DNA of 64,000 bases, taken from contig NC_133954.1 in NCBI RefSeq assembly GCF_031877795.1, positions 7,841,256 to 7,905,255 on the forward strand, in the 5' to 3' direction. A program made the position numbers and the translations under genes. Shown here one piece after another: positions 1 through 13,855 of the stretch (within the stretch, counting starts at the first letter, position 1; each line of letters starts with the position of its first letter). The notes under the pieces were generated by a model that saw nothing but the letters and a program-made list of their open reading frames with translations, was not told the DNA's origin and ran no database searches. The stretch is from Strix aluco (taxonomy: Eukaryota > Chordata > Aves > Strigiformes > Strigidae).

Positions 1-3000
1 GCCCTCCTGCACTGGAGGCACGAAGAGACGACCCTTGGGATGCCACCAACTGCTGGCGGGACCCGCTGGAGCATCACTGCCACGTCCCAAAACCTGGCTG
101 AATTTTAACCGGGGAGATCAAGGCACAGGCATCCTGGCTCCGCCACTCGAGATGGTTTGACTGCTTCTCTGGTCACATTTTTGGCTTTTCCTAACCTCGC
201 TTTTCCCAAAATAGAAACTCTTTTTTTAATTCCAATGCCAAATTTGCCCCGGGGGTGCTGTCCCCCCACCCGCCCCTCGCCCTGCAGCTGCCGCAGACAG
301 CTGAGAGCGGCCGTGGGCTCGTCCGGCAGCTCCAGCACCGGTGTGGAGCCACGGCACCGCAGCTGTCAGCACCCTGACGTACTGCCAGACACCCCAAGAA
401 CCCCCACCTAAAGGCAGTGACACCTTTAGGTACCCAAGGCTTTGAAAGATGCAGCTTTGTGTGTGCAACCCAGATGTGAACAGTGCCAACCCCCCACGGA
501 TGGCTGGTCCCCCCCTCTTGGCTTCTGTTTTTCAGGAATAACCAAAACCACTGAATTTTAAGATGCCTAAAGAAAAGCAAGATAAATGCCATGACCATGG
601 CAGGCAGCTCAGTGCTGGCAGCACTATATGAGGTAAATACTCTCACACCTGGGCTTCAAATTCAAACTACTTATGAACGCATGAAATAATCCAAAAAAAA
701 GGAGAGAAAATGAGGTTCCAGATTCTTATCTTCTAATTACACAACTTCAGAAGGTGGCTCAGCTCATTTGTCAATGAGAAGAAATCGTCTCAGCACGAAC
801 TGGCCCAAAGCCATGGGTATGATTTAGCCACACAGGTAAGGATTCCTCCTCAGCCCCTTCATCCCGCGAGCTGCCTCGAGCATCCCCTCTGATCCGTGCT
901 GCCGACGCAAACCCACACACATCAAAATCCCTCAAAGGGCTGGCTGAGCCAGTTGTTTCAAACAAAACCAGAAGTGATGTTTCCCAAAGTCACCAAAGAT
1001 TTCCTAAAGATTCAGACTGGAGGGACAGAACAGCCAGATCTGGGGTGTCTCTCCCTTCTAAAAGTCAAAATTAAGCACAAAGAATGAGAGTTTCAGCGTT
1101 CCTGCCAGCTCAGCCACCAGGAATGCTCCAAAACACCAAATGTTGTCACTAATACAGACACAAACTGGATAGATGGGAAAAAAGAAACGAACCCTTAAAA
1201 TCACAGCGTGTCGTGGGGGGGGCTGCAGGAAGCAAAGTCGGGGAGGGCACACTCTGAAACCAGATCTCTCGTTTACATGCTAATCCGCATCCCAAAATGA
1301 ATGGAAGAGAGATTAAGAAATTCAGAATGCGAAGAATGTCACAGCCCAGGGAGGGTCAAAAGGATTTGAAGTGATAGAGGAAACCCCATAGGTCTCCCAC
1401 CGCCCACCCCTGCCACGGAAACTTGTCCGGATAGCTACAAGCATCTGCACGGGCAGAGCATGTGTTCTGCACATACGTGACCAGCATCAAATGTGCTATG
1501 GAGAGAAAAGAGCCATTTATGTCCTCACACCGTAATTCTGCTGGTGGCATCTAATTTTCTGCCCCTAAAAAAAAAAAAAAATTAATGAAAAAAAGAATTG
1601 GATCTCCGTTTCTGAGCTTGCTGGAGTGTCTGCCCAGGCAAAGCATCACCTGCATCCGCGCCGGCCGGGAAAGGTGAGGGGCTGCTCTGCGCCTCACTGG
1701 GGCCACTGTGCTTTTATTAATATGTTAATTAACCGGTAATTCCTCCCATTGCGACCACACCACTTGGATTATTTGCTGCTCCTAACAGCCTCCATCGCTG
1801 ATGGATATTAAATCCCCGCGAGGCCGCGCTCGGAGCGAGAGATGGATCTTTTATCAGCCCAGCCAGGTGAGCTGCACAAAGCACAGCAGGATCCCACAAA
1901 ACCCCGGCACCCCGAATACTTGACTCCTGGCCCATCTCCATGGGTGCTCATGCTGCCCCAGGGAGGGTGGAATCGGGGCCACATCCATCACCCTTCGGTG
2001 AGCTCTGGCTCAACATGGAGTTGCCCCACAGCAAATGGAAACCTCCCCCTCCGATGAGCAGCCCCTGCTCGAATCCAGCTCCATCTGAGCGCTCGGCAAC
2101 GGCTGTGGTTAGAATTACAGAGGAAGTCATGAATAAATAAACCCCACTATTTGCTTTGCTCAAAGCAGGTCCTGCTGTATTTAAATCCTCATCACAAAAT
2201 GCCACTCTTCGCGCCACCGAATGCAACAGCCCGGTTCTGCCCGCTCCCACCTCCATGCCGAGCGGAGCTTTACTCCAAATAAATAACTCCGCGAGACGGC
2301 GATTCCCCGGCTTTTTATTCACGATGTGCCAAAGGCGGGAGCTCCTCCCTCCTGCGCCGCTGAAGGGCTCTCACAACCTCCGCTCGCCCGACCTCGGCTG
2401 CCAGCCAGGACCGGCACTCGTGCCCCTCGGGCGGGCAGGAGCCACGGACCAGCCCCAACATTTCCAGCCTGCGGGAGAAGGCAACAGCTCTCACGGATGC
2501 TGCTCATCTTATGGCAAAGGCAGGAGCCTCCCAGATCCTTGGGGTGAGCCGGAGCGGACTGATCGACCTGGTAAAAAAAATGTCTATTTGCAAATCTGGA
2601 TGGTTTCTGCCCACGTGCTGGTGGCTTTTTTTTTTTTATTTAAAGAGAAAAAAAAAAAACGAAAAAAAAAATGGGGGTGGAGAGAGGAGGGCGAACAGCT
2701 GCAGGGCTGTAAGGGGAGAGGAACCGCGAGTCCCAAGGATGGATCCTGGCGTCGCCCTCCTCCTGCTCCGTCGGTGCTATTTGTGGTAACGGGGTTTTAG
2801 CATCTTGCTACATCCCTCCTTCAGCCCTCAAAAACCTGCCAATGTGCCCGGCAGCCCCGTGCGGACCTGCTGGCTCTCCTGCAGAACCAGGAGGCAAAGC
2901 AAGACCTTTGAAATCTCTTGACGCTCTCAGTAAACCCTCCCCGGCCATGGGTTGGGCTCACTGGGAAAAAAAACCCACCCACCGGGGAAAAAAACACCCA

Positions 3001-4385
3001 CCCTGATGCAGCCAGACTGTAACAAGGGGCTGTGATGGGACCCACATCACGAAGCCATACCACAGATGAGCATCTTGGGTCAGCCCCTCCATACCCCCGA
3101 GCAGTGGAAGCACCAAGATCTGCTCCATCAAAGACTTTCCTCAGGTTTTCCTTCAACTCTTTAAAGAGCTCAACACACCAACAGGTTAAACTTCACTGGG
3201 GGGAAAAGCAAAGAGACAGAGCAAAGTGCCACGGAGGATCCTGCAATATCCAGGTACCATGGAGACTTCCTGCCCTCTCGTGCTGTGCCCATCGATACCG
3301 TGTGGGTCAAACCCAAAGTGCACCAAAAGGAACCTCTTCTCCAGAGGGGAGAAAGGGAGCTGAAATGGGAGAAGGCGGCAGCAAAGGAAAACCTTGTTCA
3401 TTCAGAAAATACTCACTGCTGGTCTCTGACAGCCCTGGAGCCAGCTGGAAACCATTGTGTGTCCCCAACACACCCAGGGCCCTCCCAGCCCACACGGCAT
3501 CGCTGGCGCTCGGTGTCGCGGCCACAACCATGTCCTCGGAGCCGTGCACCCTCGGGTGCCCACGGCACATCGGCAGCACAAATGGACTGGTACCCTCAGC
3601 AACCTTTGCAGAAAACCCTGATCACCCAGGGAGGCAAAATCATCATGAAGAAATCCAAATTAGGTTTTGGGGCTTTTTTGAGTTTGGTTTTTCATTTTTA
3701 AATCCAACAGGGAAACATCCAAACGCAGATTCAGCCGTCAGGCATCCGCCTCCTCTCACCTCTGGATGCATCCCCAGAGATCACCTTCGAGAGGGTGGCC
3801 GGAGCCTCCTGCTTAATTAAGAATCTGCTGGTAATTCCCTGGAGTGGACTGGCACGGTGGTGGCGGTGGCAGAGACCCAAGAAAGGGGCACTAGCTAGTT
3901 AGGAGCAGGCAGCCTGGCCGGGGGCCAGCAGGAGGCTGGGACTGGACGCTGCGAGCCAGAGGCGACGGCAAAGCAGCACCGGCACAGCCCGGCCACACTC
4001 GAGGGTTTTGCACAAGCCCCACGTGGTGTTTTCAAGGTGATACTTTGGGGGAGCAGAGCCAATTCTCACTGCATCACCAGCACGAGCGCATCCCTGCCTC
4101 CCCAGCGAGACTTGCTGTCACCTCCTCCCAATAAAGTTTTGGCCACAGGTCCCAGCTGAGACAAGAGCTGCTCTCCCCCAGCACGGAAAGCTGGAGAGAC
4201 ATTCAGAGAGGAGCATCGCTGCACCCACAGCTGCTGAGCAGGTCGACAGCAGAGCTTGGGATAAAATCTGCCTCTCCCCATCGCACCCCACAGATGCGCC
4301 TCCTTCCCCCACCCTGCGGCACACGGAGCCTCACGGCGCAGGCAGGGGCTCGCTGACAGCCTGGGGTTATTTTGCCACCAGGATT

Positions 4386-4478
4386 TCACAGAATCACCTA
4401 GGTTGGAAAAGACCTTGAAGATCATCTAGTCCAACCATTGACCTCACACTGACCGTTCTCAAAATTTGACCCCAAGCA
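4386..4478 (-). repeat. CR1 LINE 3'-end fragment
   Basis: The plus strand reads like the reverse complement of an avian CR1 3' end: an AGAATCA unit followed by GGTTGGAAAAGACCTTGAAG and ATCATCTAGTCCAACC. The element therefore lies on the minus strand and is 5'-truncated to under 100 bp. Similarity fades after about 4478. It sits in IGF2BP1 intron 1. Confidence 0.8.
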
Positions 4479-7400
4479 TCCCCAGCTCTGGCAGGACAGA
4501 GGCAACTGGAGGGATCGATGTGGTGGGCGCAGAGGGTGCAGGATGCTCAGGTCGCTCCAACTACTGTCTCTGAGCATTTAGCCCCAAACAACGTTCCCTG
4601 TGACCTGCAGGTAACGGACACTCACAACCACCTGCATTACCAGAGCACGATGCTCTCTACAAGGCTCATCTTTAGCGGGTAACAAAAACCCCCTGCACAG
4701 GAGTTACTGCCACGAGCGAAACGGCCCCACGGCGCAGCCATCTCCATGGATTTCCGTCCTCTTCCCCACCTAGTCCAGGTTTTGTCCTGACAGCTTGATT
4801 TCTCTTTAGCCCCAAAGCAAGGGGCTGATTTAGTGAACGTCTGCTAGAGAAAAGGTCAACCCCAAGCACCGTGGCAGGAGCTGCTGGTCCTCTGTCCCCC
4901 ATCACTCTGCACTAGGGTATCAGCAATAGCTCTGCAGTTACCTGGAGCTGCACACACACCAGACACACTTCCCATGGGACGTTGGCTACAGCATCTCCCT
5001 TATATCCAACACCTCCTGGACCTTCTCTGTCCCCCACCATGTATTTCTCAAAGCAGAGGTGACTAAAGGCACCGAGATGCTGAGGGACCAAGCGCTGATG
5101 GCAAAGTACAGCCAAGCTCTGGGCTCTCCCTGACCGCAAGCACCGACCCCATCCTGGCCATCTCCTACTGAAACCATTTATGCAGCTCCTCAGGACAGGA
5201 GGAGGATGGCCAAAGCCAGAGACATGGGGGGACCTACTAGAAGTGAACAACATTAATGATGGCTTTTCAATCAAATGCAAATGTTATGCAAATTTGGGGA
5301 CTGAAAACACAGTGCATCCCTGATTCAATTAACAGCATTTCATTTATCTAGTTAGGCTTTGATTCAGGAAAGCACTTAATCCTGTGCTTAATGTGTTGTT
5401 GTTGTTGTTTTTTAATGTTTTAAACATTTTTAAATAGGAAAATGTGGTTGCTAAGACACAAACGTTGCCAGGGGGACTCACGAGAAAAGTTGTAGCAGAA
5501 ATTACTTGCTTTTCCCTTATAAATTGATAGGCTTTCAATTTGCTGGCATCTCCGTGAAGCAGGAACATTATCCCTAAACCCCCTTCATTGACAAGGAAAC
5601 AAAAGCCCAAAAAAGGAGGTACCTGCTGCTGGAAGCCCAAGCAGATCCCTACCACACCTCCAAGCACAACCCATCGCCGTCCGGCCGCTCAAACAGGATC
5701 TGCCTCCAGGCTTTAGTCACTTCACCTGGGATTTGCCACCTTTTGCGTTGCCCTCCAAGCCAACACAGGTCTCAGCTTCTCCACACACTGGTTGGTTTTT
5801 GTACTATTGAACCCACCGACACATGGACTTCCCAGCAGGACCAGGCACACGAGGTCCTCGCTGGAAGCGCTCACACGCTGGCAAGGCAAGAAAAAAAAAA
5901 AACAACACATACCAAATTCACCAGATGATGCTCAAGCAAGGCCAGCAATCCTAATTCCCTCCTCAAACGCAGCATTACTAAGGTTTGAATCATACTTAAG
6001 CAAAGACAGATATTTGAATTTTTGCCTGAATCCAGACTTCCTGACCCAGCTCCTTACAGAGGTGCAGCAGGTCCAGGTTGAACTTTTGGAGTCTTCGTGG
6101 TTTGGAAGAAAAACCTCAATGTGGGAACGGGGAACAACCATTGAAAAGTCTTCCCCTTAGTTTCCAAAGAGCCTAAAACCAGAGCTCTGAGATTTGGAGG
6201 CACTGCGTTTGTTTCGAGCATTAATGCTGCAATGTCAGACATCAAAAATATTCAATTTGAGCATATACATAAAAAAAGGAAAACTGGGCTAGCATTTCCT
6301 AAAGGTTGGGGGGTGAGCCCTAAATTAAAGGCATTTTTTAAGAGCACTGAATTTTTCTGCTGGAGTTAAGGTCATCACTGCCCTCTCCTGGTCATGCTGC
6401 TTCCCATCACTGGGCCCCCCACTGCAGCACTGCCCAGGTCCCCTGTACCCCTCTTGTGCCTCTTGCCCAAAGCCTGGCTTCACTGCTGAAGCTGCTGATT
6501 GAGGTAGATTTGGACTACGACCTGGGCTGTGATATGGGGCAGGTCATGCATAGTCCCACTGAGGGAAAAAAAAAAAAAAAAGTGGTAGAACCCGATGAAA
6601 AAGCCCCCAAATGTGCTACAATTGAGCAGGATCCAGGAGGAATGGAACGGGCAAAGAAAAGAGCATCCCTGGGTCCTGAAAAGGGGCCCAGCTTGCAGCC
6701 TGCTCAGGAAACACCGATTTAAACAATGACTTTTCTACATTTCCTATAAAGAAAAAGCAAAGGTCTCCCAGAGAACCGCACCCCCGCCTCCAAAACACCT
6801 CCTCAACTTAATGTCATCGGGGCAACAAACTCTGAAACTCCAACACTCTTTCTTCTAAAGGCATCTTGTGTTATTATGAGCTGTTATCCTCCTTCCTTCC
6901 AATCCCAGTGACCTGCTTGCCCTCGTATCCTAAATCTTCACAAAGAAACAACTTCCTTGTAACCACAGACCAGTGAAAAGCCTCCGTGGCCAGTGGTTGC
7001 TGTTCACTGGAGGACCTGGCCAAGGCAAGAGAGGAGAGTCCCAGCTGCGCCTGTGCAACAGCAAAGCCAGAGCTGCAGGGTGGCTGCCAGGAAAGAGATT
7101 TGGGGGTGGAATAAAAGGAAGAGGAGGTTGAGAAAGAAATATGCAAATATGTATAATGACAAGATTAAAGCAGCAGTAGAAGAAAGAAAAGCAGAGAGAA
7201 AATCAGGCTCACCCCTTGAAGAGAAACGATCCAAGAGGCCCCTCCTGAGGAGATCAGGCCAAGCCAACAAAGACATTTGGCTTCTTGCAGTTGGAGGGAC
7301 GCAGAAGTGAACAGGCCGTGGGATTTCAGAGACACACATCATCCACGCAAGAGTCTCATACAGACCCACTCGCCTTGGCCTGTAGTTATCACTGGCAAGC

Positions 7401-10400
7401 AAGCTCAACATGATTAATCCTTTCCATCAATCATCTCAGCAACCAGAATTTGATCTTGGGCTAATAAATCTGTCTAATTGGTTTCTCCCCATTAGCTCTT
7501 TTTCGGAACCACTTTGTACACGGAGAATCACCACCTAATAATTGATGAGATTTTTTCAGGAAGCTGCCAAGAATGAGTTGTCCATGAGCATTCCTTTGAA
7601 AGCCTTGGAGAACTCACTCCTGTTTTTAGAAGAGCTGCTGCATCTGGGGTGCAGAGAGAAGGGACTGGTTGATGCCCAGAGCCAGAAGAATTGTTCTGTC
7701 TTATATTCCCTCCTCTATTAAACTGCTGTGCTACCTTTCCACTCCTCATTTTCCCCACTGATCCCACGTAGATAGTGCTGGCATGGAGCACACACCACAT
7801 CCACCCAGCTAAGTGCCAACCTCTGAGAGAAGCCAATACCTCAGTGCTTCAAAAGATGCAAGAAATCTCAAAAAAAAGTCTCAAAATCCCTTATCCTCAA
7901 CTTGCCCTGAGGAAGACTCTAGTCATCCCCCAGACCTCTGCAGTTAGTCCTTGCCAAAGTCAATACATCAAGTATCTGCAGACAGGACAAGTTTAACAGT
8001 AAGTAATAGAGAGGAAAGATGGATGAGTTTTATACAATGCATCCATTTTGCATTATCTTTCCATTCTAATTTGCTGGCAGGTTGCCATGTATTGAAAGGC
8101 TCTTTCTGATGATCTGAACATGCCCCAAAGCCAAGCCCAGCTAAATTCAGTGGGTTCCCACAACCGGCAACCCAACCCCAAACCTCAGTAGGACATGCTG
8201 CCTCTGACAAACGGGTGGCAGATAACACACCAGTTCCCTCCCAGCTACAGGGCAGCTCAGTCCCACTGCCAGCAAGACACGTTGAGGGATTTTTCATCCC
8301 TTAAGAAAAACCTAAAACTTCAATTCTCAAACTGACAGTAACCAAACTTGACCCCTGAGCTGGCACTGGCTGGACTATGAACACAGCAACAAATGTGATG
8401 TTTAAAGGCAAATTTTCTTGCAGACCATTACACGTGGAGGGGTGGCAGAAGAGGGACTTGTTCCTCACCCCATCTTTTACCCGTGGTCCTCAAAGCACTT
8501 CTGAGACCATCACTTCAGAGCACAGAACAACAAACTCTAAGGTAGGCGGGTAAGGGAGCGCGTCCTCAGAGGGTCGATGGGAGCACTGCCAAGCCCGCAC
8601 GGCCGTTAGCTTCCCTCTATCCCTGATGTCAATACAAAAACCTGAATAAAAGCACACACGAGATGAAGTATATTCCACATTTTGGTGCCTTCTGCACATT
8701 TCAGAGCACCTCCCTTCACCCACCGAGGCTGACTTCGAACCGAAAAGGTCTGAAGTGTGGATTCTCACTCAGCCACCTGCCTCCAGGAGCTACGACATCA
8801 GCCACCGACACAGGAGACGTGTCAGCCCGCCACGTCTCCTGCCATCCTCCCCCAAATCCAACAACGCATCAAATAAAAGCTCAGATGGTGTGAAACCCAC
8901 AGCATGGCCACGCAGACCTCCCGCCCTTCGTTACTGCCTTCGTTAGGGTGCTGGGAATGGGGTTTCAGCAGGCAGTTGGGTGCCACCCATGAACCTCTCT
9001 CACCCACTTCTCCTTGCCACGAGAGGGCACCTCTGCCCTCCTCCAGCATCCCAGTCGCATTTCTAACTGGTTTCCAGCGGCTCTGATGGTGCTACAGGGT
9101 CAGGGATGCTTTGAGATGAGTTCAGGCTTTGCAAAACAGCCAAGAGAAGCTTCATGCAGCTCCCCCGCAGTCAGCATCAACGGGAACCCCAAACCCCCTC
9201 AGCACATGCTCTCAGGTGGGTCTTAGACCACTCTAATTTCTTAATAATTAACCATCATTACCAGGGTGATTGACAGGTGGCACTCAGATGAGTTTCATAT
9301 AATTTTTGCCTACAGAAAGTGGCCAGGGACCTCTTTTTATTCTCTATTTTCATTCTCCCTGGACAGTCTCTTACTGGAGATCTTACAAACCCCGCGGGCT
9401 CAGAGCACCTCAAGCAGGGGAAATAAGGAGGGATTTGTTAAAACCGAGGGGAGCTGCAAGAATTCAGGGCCCCAACAACTTCAGATGCACAAGCACATGC
9501 CAGTGCCAGCACGAGAAAGGAAGAGGAAACAAAACGGCTTGTGACTTCTGAGGGTTTTTCTGATCGAGGTCTGTGTCGGGAGGAGGAGGAGGCAGCAGGC
9601 GAGGCAGCACAGGGACCGGCGGCTTTGAGGGCTGCTCTGTTGGGACGTTACAGTGCTGGAGAGGGGCACAGTGACACAGACCCCCGTGCCTGGCAGGTAC
9701 GGCTTTGTCAAATAAGCCTGGATCAAAAATCGATATAAAAGAGTCTCCATGCTGACCTCTGTGCCAGTGGCACCGAGTCTGTTTTAAGCCAAATCAGGTT
9801 GAACCAGTGCAGCGATTGCACACAGACAAGCCCTCCGAGATCAAAGCAGACTCATAAAGGGAGAATCCAGAAGTTACAACATGGATTATACTATCTTCTG
9901 AATTTAATTCAAGGGTGGAGACCCTTTTGCCAAAACTCAAGTTAAAACCCGTGATGCCGTACTCAGACCTGCCAGTCCTCCCAGTTTGGGTGGGGAGGTG
10001 GCAGGGAGGGGTTTCATAGCTCCAGCAGCCCAGGCTGGGAGCAGCACCCTTGTCCCCATCGTGTCAGGCACAAATCCCAGGCCAGATTCCACCCAGGAGC
10101 TCCCAAAGCCCTTCCCAGCCCTGGCACAGGCGACACGTGGATCTGTGGCAGGTTTGGTGTCGCAGCCGGGGCTGCACCTGAGCCCCAGCTGGGTTACAAC
10201 TGCCACGTATTTTCCACTGACAACTGCAAGTGAAATCAAAATGCTTCCGTTCTTCTGTCTAAGTGAAAGTAAAGACAAAAAAGTAGCCGAGATTAAAAAG
10301 CGAGGCTTTTTCTTCTTCTTCATTTCCAGCACAAATTTTAACTAGAAGAACCAAGTTCTTCACCAAATCTGGTTGAAGTCTTTCTCTTGCATTTCCTCTT

Positions 10401-11828
10401 CAGAAAGAAGAAAAGGGCAAAGCAAAACTCTTCTAAGAAAACACGATCTAGCATTTTCATTGGAAAACGAGAAATTAAGGTTTCTCACACACAGCTCACA
10501 GAGATCACCCTTTGGAGGCAGGAGGAAAGATGTCAACGAACCCACCTCGGACAGCCCAACCGAGGAAGCCAGTGGCACCCACGGAGCCTGCGTGGATGCA
10601 GCCGTGCTCCTCCTCAGGTATCTACTCGGGTTTAGGAGAGGGTTAAACGCCCCCAACTGCTTCCTTCATCCCACCGGAGCTGGACCAGCAGCAGAGGAGA
10701 TGTTAAGTTTCTAGACCAGGGAAGACACCCTATATTTGCTAGTTTGGGGTTGGGTTTGTTTAGGAAGGGGGTCATGAATAAGAGAATAAAAGGTTGAGGC
10801 TCAGGTAGGACAGGGCAGGAGGTGGAAAACAGCAAAGATGGGGCTTTTCTACTCCACTGCTGTTCACCTTGTCACAAAGTAAATAGCGGTGCCAAAGCAA
10901 AGCCACTTAAAGCCCACCGCTGCTTTGGCACCGGCAACATGAAAAGCCAACCCGACAAACGCACACCAAATAAATTCAATGCACCGTTAGGGAAATCCAG
11001 CACAAAGCTGTCTGAATATCTGATCTGGATTTTTTCCGAAGTGAATTCCCTTCAGACATGTTCGTGCCCTCTCTCCTGTCTGCCTTCCATAAACATTCAC
11101 ATCGCCAAGTTTTACTGGCACAAACAGCAGCAGAAAGTAGCTTTCAAAGTTGCATGAACAAGTATTTGGGGAAACTAAATATAAAATTTGTGCTGTGCAA
11201 ATATTCATGCCAGGCATGCAGGGGTGTGCAGCCAGTAAGGCACAGGAACAATATCACGGGGTGGATAAAAGCTCACCAGGGGAAGCTCTTGATTCAAGCC
11301 ATAGTTTTTAAAAAGTCACAAATATTCTCTTCCCCCAATACATATCACATATAAAAGTCACAGCCACTTTGCATCTCTGCCACGAGCAAGAAGAGGCTAC
11401 AGATGTCAGAGAAATTTGTTGCATTATTAGTTCAGCTGTAACTGAACGCTAAACAATGACTATATAAAGTTCATATAAAGTTGTATATTTAGGCTCAAAT
11501 TCAGCACATGCCTCATTTTACCATCCAAGCAGCCCCATTAACTTCAAAAGGATGGCTTCCCTGTTTAAAAGCACGTCCTTAGGAGCCTTGTGAATCCGAG
11601 CCTAAAAGCACAACATTTATACAAGGTTCTTGGCTTCTCATGAAATTACACCCCAACAAACAACTCCATAAAAGCCTATAGCAGCCACAAGCTCTTCTTC
11701 CTTAGAGAGATCACAATTTTCTTTTAGTCTTTGCTCATTTGATCAATTTGTTTGTAAATACTTTTACCCCAGAGGCTCGAACCACAGGAGATCACAAAAG
11801 CGCATGTGAGTGTCTTCATAGCAAAGAA

Positions 11829-11870
11829 AACATATACACTCACACATATATGTGTGTGTGTGTATACACA
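11829..11870. repeat. (AC)n/(TG)n microsatellite
   Basis: Alternating purine-pyrimidine tract ACAC...ATATATGTGTGTG...ACACAC with a short ATAT centre, so it is also self-complementary. It is intronic. Confidence 0.7.
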
Positions 11871-13814
11871 CCCCTGACTACCCACTCGGGTGATCAAGTC
11901 TGCTTGGACGTGACCAGTAATAACCAAGGAATAATGTGGATAAGATTGATAGTCCTGGTTATAAGGCAGAACCACAGAGCTCACCCCACCCCAGCAGAGC
12001 TGCTGTCGAGGATGCAGCATTTCCCACCACCTCGCAGGTAAATGCTGGTATTTCTTGTGGTACCTTAATACAGATATCGAATAATTGCACGCAGTTCTCT
12101 GCACGCAACACACTCAGAAAGTCTGAACCCACAGAATCACACGGGAGTTTAAGCAAAGCCAGGGCTTCGGTGATCAACACCGGAGAAAACGTAGAGCTAG
12201 GAGGGAGAATGGAGCATCGCAGGCATCGCCCCGTCCCCCCCTCACCGTGCAGCAGCTCTGCGCCCGTTATTCTGCACCTCACCCACAGCTCCAGAGCCCT
12301 TGTCCGTGCGCACTCCCAAAACTCTCCAATAGTTTGACAAACCTTTCGCCACGAGCACTAAGCACGGCTCTCAACACAGCCAAGAGCTAGAAAGTGGGGG
12401 GACAAGTAACTCCCCTGGACCTGCCAGCCTGCACCCCACAGCATCAGCCCCTCCTTTGGGGCAGCAGCTGCCTCTGTTGCATCATGAGGGTGAAGGGGCA
12501 GGACCTGGGGGGGGGCCAATAACTGCTAAAACCTCCCGGGTGCGAGCTGGCGGATCCAAATCTCAAGAAATAAGAAGGAATCCCGACAGTCAGATTTTTC
12601 AAAAGTGCTCAGCACATCAGGCGCTAATCGCTTCTGAAAACGGAGCTTTTATTTAGACGCTTAAATGCAAGTTGGAAAAATCTGGCTCCAATTGTGGGTG
12701 AAAATCTGGCCCTGAGAGCCTTTTTTTTTTTTTTTTTTTATTCTCTTCCCTTTTATTTGGCTCTAGATCACAATTCTCCTGTCTCTTTTACACTCCGGTG
12801 CAGGAGGCTGCTCCCCCAGGATCTCCGCTTTTAACCTTGTAAAAAAAGGAAACTGCAGCGGGACCTTCATCGGAATCAAAACTTTCTCCTTTTTGTGCAA
12901 ATCCATTTCCCCGTAATCTCAAGCGCTGTTTACACATCGCAATACGCCCGGACCGTGCGGGATTTGCATCTCGCCGTGCGCTGCGTGGAGCCCTGCCAGC
13001 TCCCAGCGGTTCCTGGTGCACGGGGCTGCTGCTGCTTTTATTATAGGTGGACCGTGTTCATAGCATCTTAAACTCAACCTGGTGGATTACTCTTAAAAAT
13101 AAAGTGTGGACCTAGTTCTGCTGGGTATACCCTGTGGATTAGGGTTGGGTTTTTTTTTTCCTCAAACTGGTTTGCTCCATATGGACCAGACAATTACAGT
13201 AGCCAGAAAAGTGTGAAATTTCAGCTCTGACCATGTCAGGGCTCCCAAGTGTCAGTTACAATAAAATAAATGACCCATTTCCTGACGGATCGCGAGGGCT
13301 CCTCCGAGACGGATGGACAGATTTTTTATGTTTGTTTATTTTCTCTTTTTTTCCCTGACGGGAAGGCTGCGCTCCCCTGCTCCTTCGCAACAGGAGGTGG
13401 GAGCGGAGTAGGGATGCTCTCGCCCCTGTGCCGCTGCCCTGGCAGTGCCCTCCTGGCTGCTCCCATCCCATCCCCAACACCGTCCCCACTGACTCTCCTC
13501 GCTCCCTCCCCACCGAGCTCCACCAGCCCCCTGGCCCCGCACCTCCAGCCAGAATCTCAATAAACAGTCCCCCCGCTTTTTGGATTTTATTAGGCTCCTT
13601 GGGGAAGGCTGTAAAGGCAGCGGGAGCGGGCTCAACCCGAGACAACAGCATGGGGAGGATGAACAGTTTCCCAAAAGCACTTCCCAACGCACACAGATCA
13701 CCCGGGTACCCCAAAGCCTCCCTCAAACAGGCACCAGCACCCAAAAGCCACAGTGATACCAAAACACAGCTTGCTTCGCTGCGGATGCTCCTAAAATGAA
13801 GCCAAACCCCAGGG

Positions 13815-13855
13815 AAGGGGACAAGAGTCGGGAAGGGGACAAGAGTCGGGAAGGG
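13815..13855. repeat. 18-bp tandem repeat, about 2.3 copies
   Basis: The unit AAGGGGACAAGAGTCGGG occurs twice in direct succession and begins a third time (AAGGG). Both full copies are identical, suggesting a recent slippage duplication. Confidence 0.8.

Noticed and set aside
2156-2800. 214-codon plus-strand frame in IGF2BP1 intron 1
   Set aside because: No familiar domain, runs through Lys/Phe homopolymers from poly-A/T, no supporting splice or promoter context.
3032-3820. 262-codon plus-strand frame in IGF2BP1 intron 1
   Set aside because: Composition is that of non-coding GC-rich DNA, no recognisable motif, antisense to an intron.
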